Source: Salinarimonas sp046292825
Lineage (GTDB): Bacteria > Pseudomonadota > Alphaproteobacteria > Rhizobiales > Beijerinckiaceae
DNA length: 64,000 nucleotides
Direction: 5' to 3'
NCBI RefSeq assembly: GCF_046292825.1
Contig: NZ_JBKBQG010000022.1
Location: forward strand, 11,521 to 75,520
Shown here: one piece after another, positions 61,573 to 64,000 of the stretch
How the letters are laid out: each line of letters starts with the position of its first letter
How positions within the stretch are numbered: the stretch's first letter is position 1
Position numbers and translations under genes: made by a program
The notes under the pieces: generated by a model
What the model saw: the letters and a program-made list of their open reading frames with translations, nothing else
Told to the model about the DNA's origin: nothing
Databases searched by the model: none

Positions 61573-61714
61573 TCCCTCCCCATAGGGGAGGGTGGCCCCT
61601 GGAGCGGAGCGACAGGGGTCGGGTGGGGCCCGACGCGTGCAGGAGAGCCGCCACCCGGGCCCCACCCGACCTCCGTCGCTTCGCTCGGAGGCCACCCTCC
61701 CCTTCGGGGAGGGA
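61573..61714. repeat. Long intergenic inverted repeat, type B (second of two)
   Basis: Almost identical to the copy at 61382 in the same orientation, separated by 50 nt of unrelated sequence; the centre differs. The right end CCCTCCCCTTCGGGGAGGG lies 27 nt before the next start codon. Confidence 0.9.
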
Positions 61715-61741
61715 TTTTCACCGCAAGAAAGAGGCTCGCCA

Positions 61742-62665
61742 ATGGACCGCGCGCGAAAGACCGTTCGGGAGACGCCCTCGATCGCGCGCACCGTCGTGCG
61801 CGAGACGCTGACCGACCGGATGATGCTCGTCGCGGCGGGGCTCGCCTTCTTCGCGACCTTCGCGATCATGCCCGCTTTCGCCGCGATCGGGCTCGTCATC
61901 GGGATCTTCGTGCCGCCCGACGCGCTGCGCCGGGAATTGCAGGCGCTCGGCGAGATCGTGCCCGAGGACACGCTCGATCTGATGATCGAGTTCCTGACCG
62001 AGGTCCCCGCGGGTCTCGGGCTCGGCGTGACGCTCATCGTCAATCTCGCGATCGTCTTCTGGACGATCCAGCGCAGCGCGTCCGGCCTCGTGACGACGCT
62101 CAACATGGTCTACGATTGCGAGGAGACGCGCGGGCGGATGCGGCGCGAGGGGGTGGCCATCCTGCTCGCGGTCGGCGGGCTCCTGTTCGTGTTCCTCGCC
62201 CTCGTGATGATCGCCGCGGTGCCCGTCGTCCTGCCGCTCGTCGAGGGCTGGAGCGCGACGGCTCTGCGCTGGGGGCGCTGGCCGCTCCTCGGGCTCCTCT
62301 TCCTGGGCGGCATCGCGCTCGTCTATCGCTACGTCCCGAACCACGCGGGCAAGCGCGAGGAGGAGGGCGGGCAAGCGGCCGCCGAGAAGGAGCGCTCGTG
62401 GCGGGTGCTCGGCATCGGGCCCTTCGTCGCCACCGCGATCTTCCTCGTCGCCTCGATCCTCCTCGCCCTCTACCTGCAATACGGGCAAGGGTGGGACCAT
62501 TTCTACGGCACCGCGACGTCCGTCGTCGTCCTGATGACGTGGATCTTCGTCATGGTGCTCGCGCTCATGATCGGCGCCGAGACGAACGCGCAGATCGTCG
62601 AGCGGATGCGCGGCGGCGACGGCGACACGCTGCGTCGCTTCGAGCGCCACCAGCGCGCGTCGTGA
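61742..62665 (+). CDS. YihY/virulence factor BrkB family membrane protein
   Basis: 307 aa with six hydrophobic segments. Family marks are AAGLAFFATFAIMPAFAAIG, WTIQRSASGLVTTLNMVYD, YRYVPNHAG, the AIFLVASILLALYL helix, and the final MTWIFVMVLALMIGAETNAQI. ATG 61742 is used; a longer frame runs through the repeat. Role of the family is unsettled (once thought to be an RNase). Confidence 0.9.
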   Translation: MDRARKTVRETPSIARTVVRETLTDRMMLVAAGLAFFATFAIMPAFAAIGLVIGIFVPPDALRRELQALGEIVPEDTLDLMIEFLTEVPAGLGLGVTLIVNLAIVFWTIQRSASGLVTTLNMVYDCEETRGRMRREGVAILLAVGGLLFVFLALVMIAAVPVVLPLVEGWSATALRWGRWPLLGLLFLGGIALVYRYVPNHAGKREEEGGQAAAEKERSWRVLGIGPFVATAIFLVASILLALYLQYGQGWDHFYGTATSVVVLMTWIFVMVLALMIGAETNAQIVERMRGGDGDTLRRFERHQRAS

Positions 62666-62674
62666 CGACGCGCC

Positions 62675-63469
62675 TCACACCGCGATCGGCGCCTTGATCG
62701 CAGGATGCGGATCGTAGCCTTCGAGGCGGACGTGCTCGTAGCGAAAGGCGAAGAGGTCCGTCACGCCCTCCTCGATCACGAGGCGCGGCAGCGGGCGCGG
62801 CTCGCGCGAGAGCTGCAGGCGCGCCTGCTCGACATGATTCAGGTAGAGGTGCGCGTCGCCGAAGGTGTGGACGAAATCGCCGACCTCGAGCTCCGTCGCG
62901 CGCGCGATCATGTGGGTGAGGAGCGCGTAGCTCGCGATGTTGAAGGGCACGCCGAGGAACACGTCGGCCGAGCGCTGGTAGAGCTGGCAGGAGAGCCGGC
63001 CGTCCGCGACGTAGAACTGGAACAGGCAATGGCAGGGGGCGAGCGCCATCCGGTCGAGATCGGCCGGGTTCCAGGCGCTGACCACGAGCCGGCGCGAATC
63101 GGGGTTGCGGCGGATCTCGTCGAGCACCCACGCGATCTGGTCCACCGTGCCGCCGTCGGGCTTCTCCCAGGAGCGCCATTGGTGCCCGTAGACCGGCCCG
63201 AGCTCGCCCTGCGCGTCCGCCCACTCGTCCCAGATGGTAACGCCGTTCTCGTTGAGATAGCGGACATTGGTGTCGCCGGCGAGGAACCAGAGGAGTTCGT
63301 GCACGACGGACTTCATGTGGAGCTTCTTCGTCGTCACCGCGGGAAAGCCCTCGGCGAGATCGAAGCGCATCTGGTGGCCGAAGACGGACAGCGTGCCCGT
63401 GCCCGTGCGGTCGGACTTGCGCACGCCCTCGTCGAGGATCCGCTGCAGGAGATCGTGGTATTGCCGCAT
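62675..63469 (-). CDS. thyA: Thymidylate synthase
   Basis: 264 aa, exactly the usual bacterial ThyA length. Folate/dUMP motifs: RTGTGTLSVFGHQMRFDL, LWFLAGDTNVRYL, nucleophile Cys in LAPCHCLFQFYV, RSADVFLGVPFNIASYALL and the C-terminal HPAIKAPIAV. It converts dUMP to dTMP. Convergent with the YihY gene. Confidence 0.97.
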   Translation of the reverse strand: MRQYHDLLQRILDEGVRKSDRTGTGTLSVFGHQMRFDLAEGFPAVTTKKLHMKSVVHELLWFLAGDTNVRYLNENGVTIWDEWADAQGELGPVYGHQWRSWEKPDGGTVDQIAWVLDEIRRNPDSRRLVVSAWNPADLDRMALAPCHCLFQFYVADGRLSCQLYQRSADVFLGVPFNIASYALLTHMIARATELEVGDFVHTFGDAHLYLNHVEQARLQLSREPRPLPRLVIEEGVTDLFAFRYEHVRLEGYDPHPAIKAPIAV

Positions 63470-63558
63470 CGCGCTCCCTCCGGGACGGCTGCCCGTTCGT
63501 CCTCACTGATTCCCACGTCGAGCAGGCGCTAACGCGCCCGCCGCAGACGCGACGGCCT

Positions 63559-63687
63559 CCCCTCCCCCTTGGGGGAGGGGCCGGGGGTGGGGGTCGTGCA
63601 GGATGAAACGACGCAGCCTCGTCCTGCACGACCCCCATCCGTCTCCGGGCTATCGCCCGGAGCCACCTTCCCCCAAGGGGGAAGGAC
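63559..63687. repeat. Intergenic inverted repeat, type D (gap 63470-63931)
   Basis: The 462-nt space after the thyA start has no gene. It includes CCTCCCCCTTGGGGGAGG, then 15-bp perfect arms GGGGGTCGTGCAGGA (63589-63603) and TCCTGCACGACCCCC (63622-63636), then CCGGGCTATCGCCCGG and CCTTCCCCCAAGGGGGAAGG hairpins. Confidence 0.82.
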
Positions 63688-63880
63688 ACGCGCGCAAGGC
63701 CGCCGGATGCGGCGTGGCATCTTCAGATAGCTCGAAACGAGGTAGCGGCCAAAGCGGTGATCGCGCGCGACGAACGGTCCGCTCCCGATCATGCACAGAA
63801 ATCTCTCGCTTCGACGTGTAGGAATATTTCTTAGCAGTGTCATCAAGTCAGTCGCGCCGACAGGATGAGTGCTCCACCGG

Positions 63881-63918
63881 TGTCATCCCCGGCCGGAGGT
63901 CGCTTGCGACCGGAGGGG
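63881..63918. repeat. Half of a type A repeat, right side missing
   Basis: GGTGTCATCCCCGGCCGGAGG followed by TCGCTTGCGACCGGAGGGGAA matches the left arm at 3303. The matching right arm is absent; about 14 nt further the transposase-like frame ends. This suggests insertion of a mobile element into the repeat. Confidence 0.6.
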
Positions 63919-63931
63919 AAGCAACTAATAT

Positions 63932-64000
63932 TCACGCGGCATTTTCGACCCATGGGGTGCCCCTGGCGAGGACGGCGTTGATCTGGACGAGGAGCTTGCG
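63932..64000 (-). mobile_element. C-terminal end of a putative transposase (IS110-like), cut by window edge
   Basis: On the minus strand the frame is open from the window edge and encodes RKLLVQINAVLARGTPWVEN-AA before TGA. The R-K-L-L-x-x-x-N-x-x-x-x-x-x-x-x-W spacing resembles the C-termini of IS110-family transposases. Only 22 residues are visible, so the call rests on that resemblance and on its position beside a broken repeat. Confidence 0.42.

Overview
The window is a chromosomal segment of a very GC-rich Alphaproteobacterium, most likely a member of the Hyphomicrobiales (Rhizobiales). The evidence is GC-dense coding with NNC/NNG codon use, start/stop-overlapping operons, CoxD/CoxE-type accessory genes beside molybdenum hydroxylases, homogentisate-pathway genes with a MarR regulator, a candidate Irr-type (ICE) box, and many intergenic hairpin elements. 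This placement is inferred from gene content and style only; there is no rRNA in the window. The only RNA gene seen is a tRNA-Cys. There is no CRISPR array.

Bases 1-22475 hold one long, almost wholly plus-strand catabolic locus. It contains a branched-chain-amino-acid-type ABC importer (solute-binding protein, LivH, LivM, LivG, and a LivF fused to a Tm-1-like/UPF0261 domain), an iron-type alcohol dehydrogenase, an AraC regulator, a PEP-hydrolase-like TIM barrel, a 917-residue flotillin, two SRPBCC proteins, a molybdenum hydroxylase (FAD subunit, 2Fe-2S subunit and a Mo subunit split over two genes), its MoxR/VWA (CoxD/CoxE) partners, an amidohydrolase, a metallo-beta-lactamase-fold lactonase and an SMP-30/cysteine-hydrolase fusion. 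Together they look like uptake, hydroxylation and ring or amide hydrolysis of an unknown, possibly N-heterocyclic, substrate.

Bases 22528-23561 carry a solitary VapB-like antitoxin and an AbrB/PIN toxin-antitoxin pair. Bases 23576-30299 are a surface-sugar cluster: CDP-glucose formation and dehydration, 3,5-epimerase, C-methyltransferase, reductase, a CmcI-like enzyme and an O-antigen-ligase-like protein. A HAD phosphatase and malic enzyme follow. Bases 33280-35330 are an AT-rich foreign insert with a UvrD-like helicase, followed by a small XRE regulator divergent from an unknown gene.

Bases 36377-46066 are an aromatic-acid (tyrosine/homogentisate) region: FAD monooxygenase, DUF2783 protein, variant MBL protein, fumarylacetoacetase, a TRAP solute-binding protein, homogentisate dioxygenase, its MarR regulator, maleylacetoacetate isomerase and 4-hydroxyphenylpyruvate dioxygenase. 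After tRNA-Cys come a coiled-coil membrane protein, EttA and an SDR.

Bases 49438-50686 are the most intriguing part. A small protein that seems to be a degenerate DisA/CdaA-type (DAC-like) nucleotide-binding domain is divergent from a two-TM, beta-rich protein resembling the CBASS effector Cap15. No CD-NTase is present. Cysteine synthase, a metallophosphoesterase, a phosphopantetheinyl transferase, a P1B-4 metal ATPase behind a candidate Irr box, a DUF805 protein, an IorAB-type molybdenum oxidoreductase, an orphan ABC ATPase, a beta-CASP-like MBL protein, a YihY/BrkB membrane protein and thymidylate synthase complete the window. At the right edge is what may be the end of an IS110-like transposase lying against half of a chromosomal repeat. 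Several families of long inverted repeats fill the intergenic gaps, and in two places they supply the stop codon of the preceding gene.
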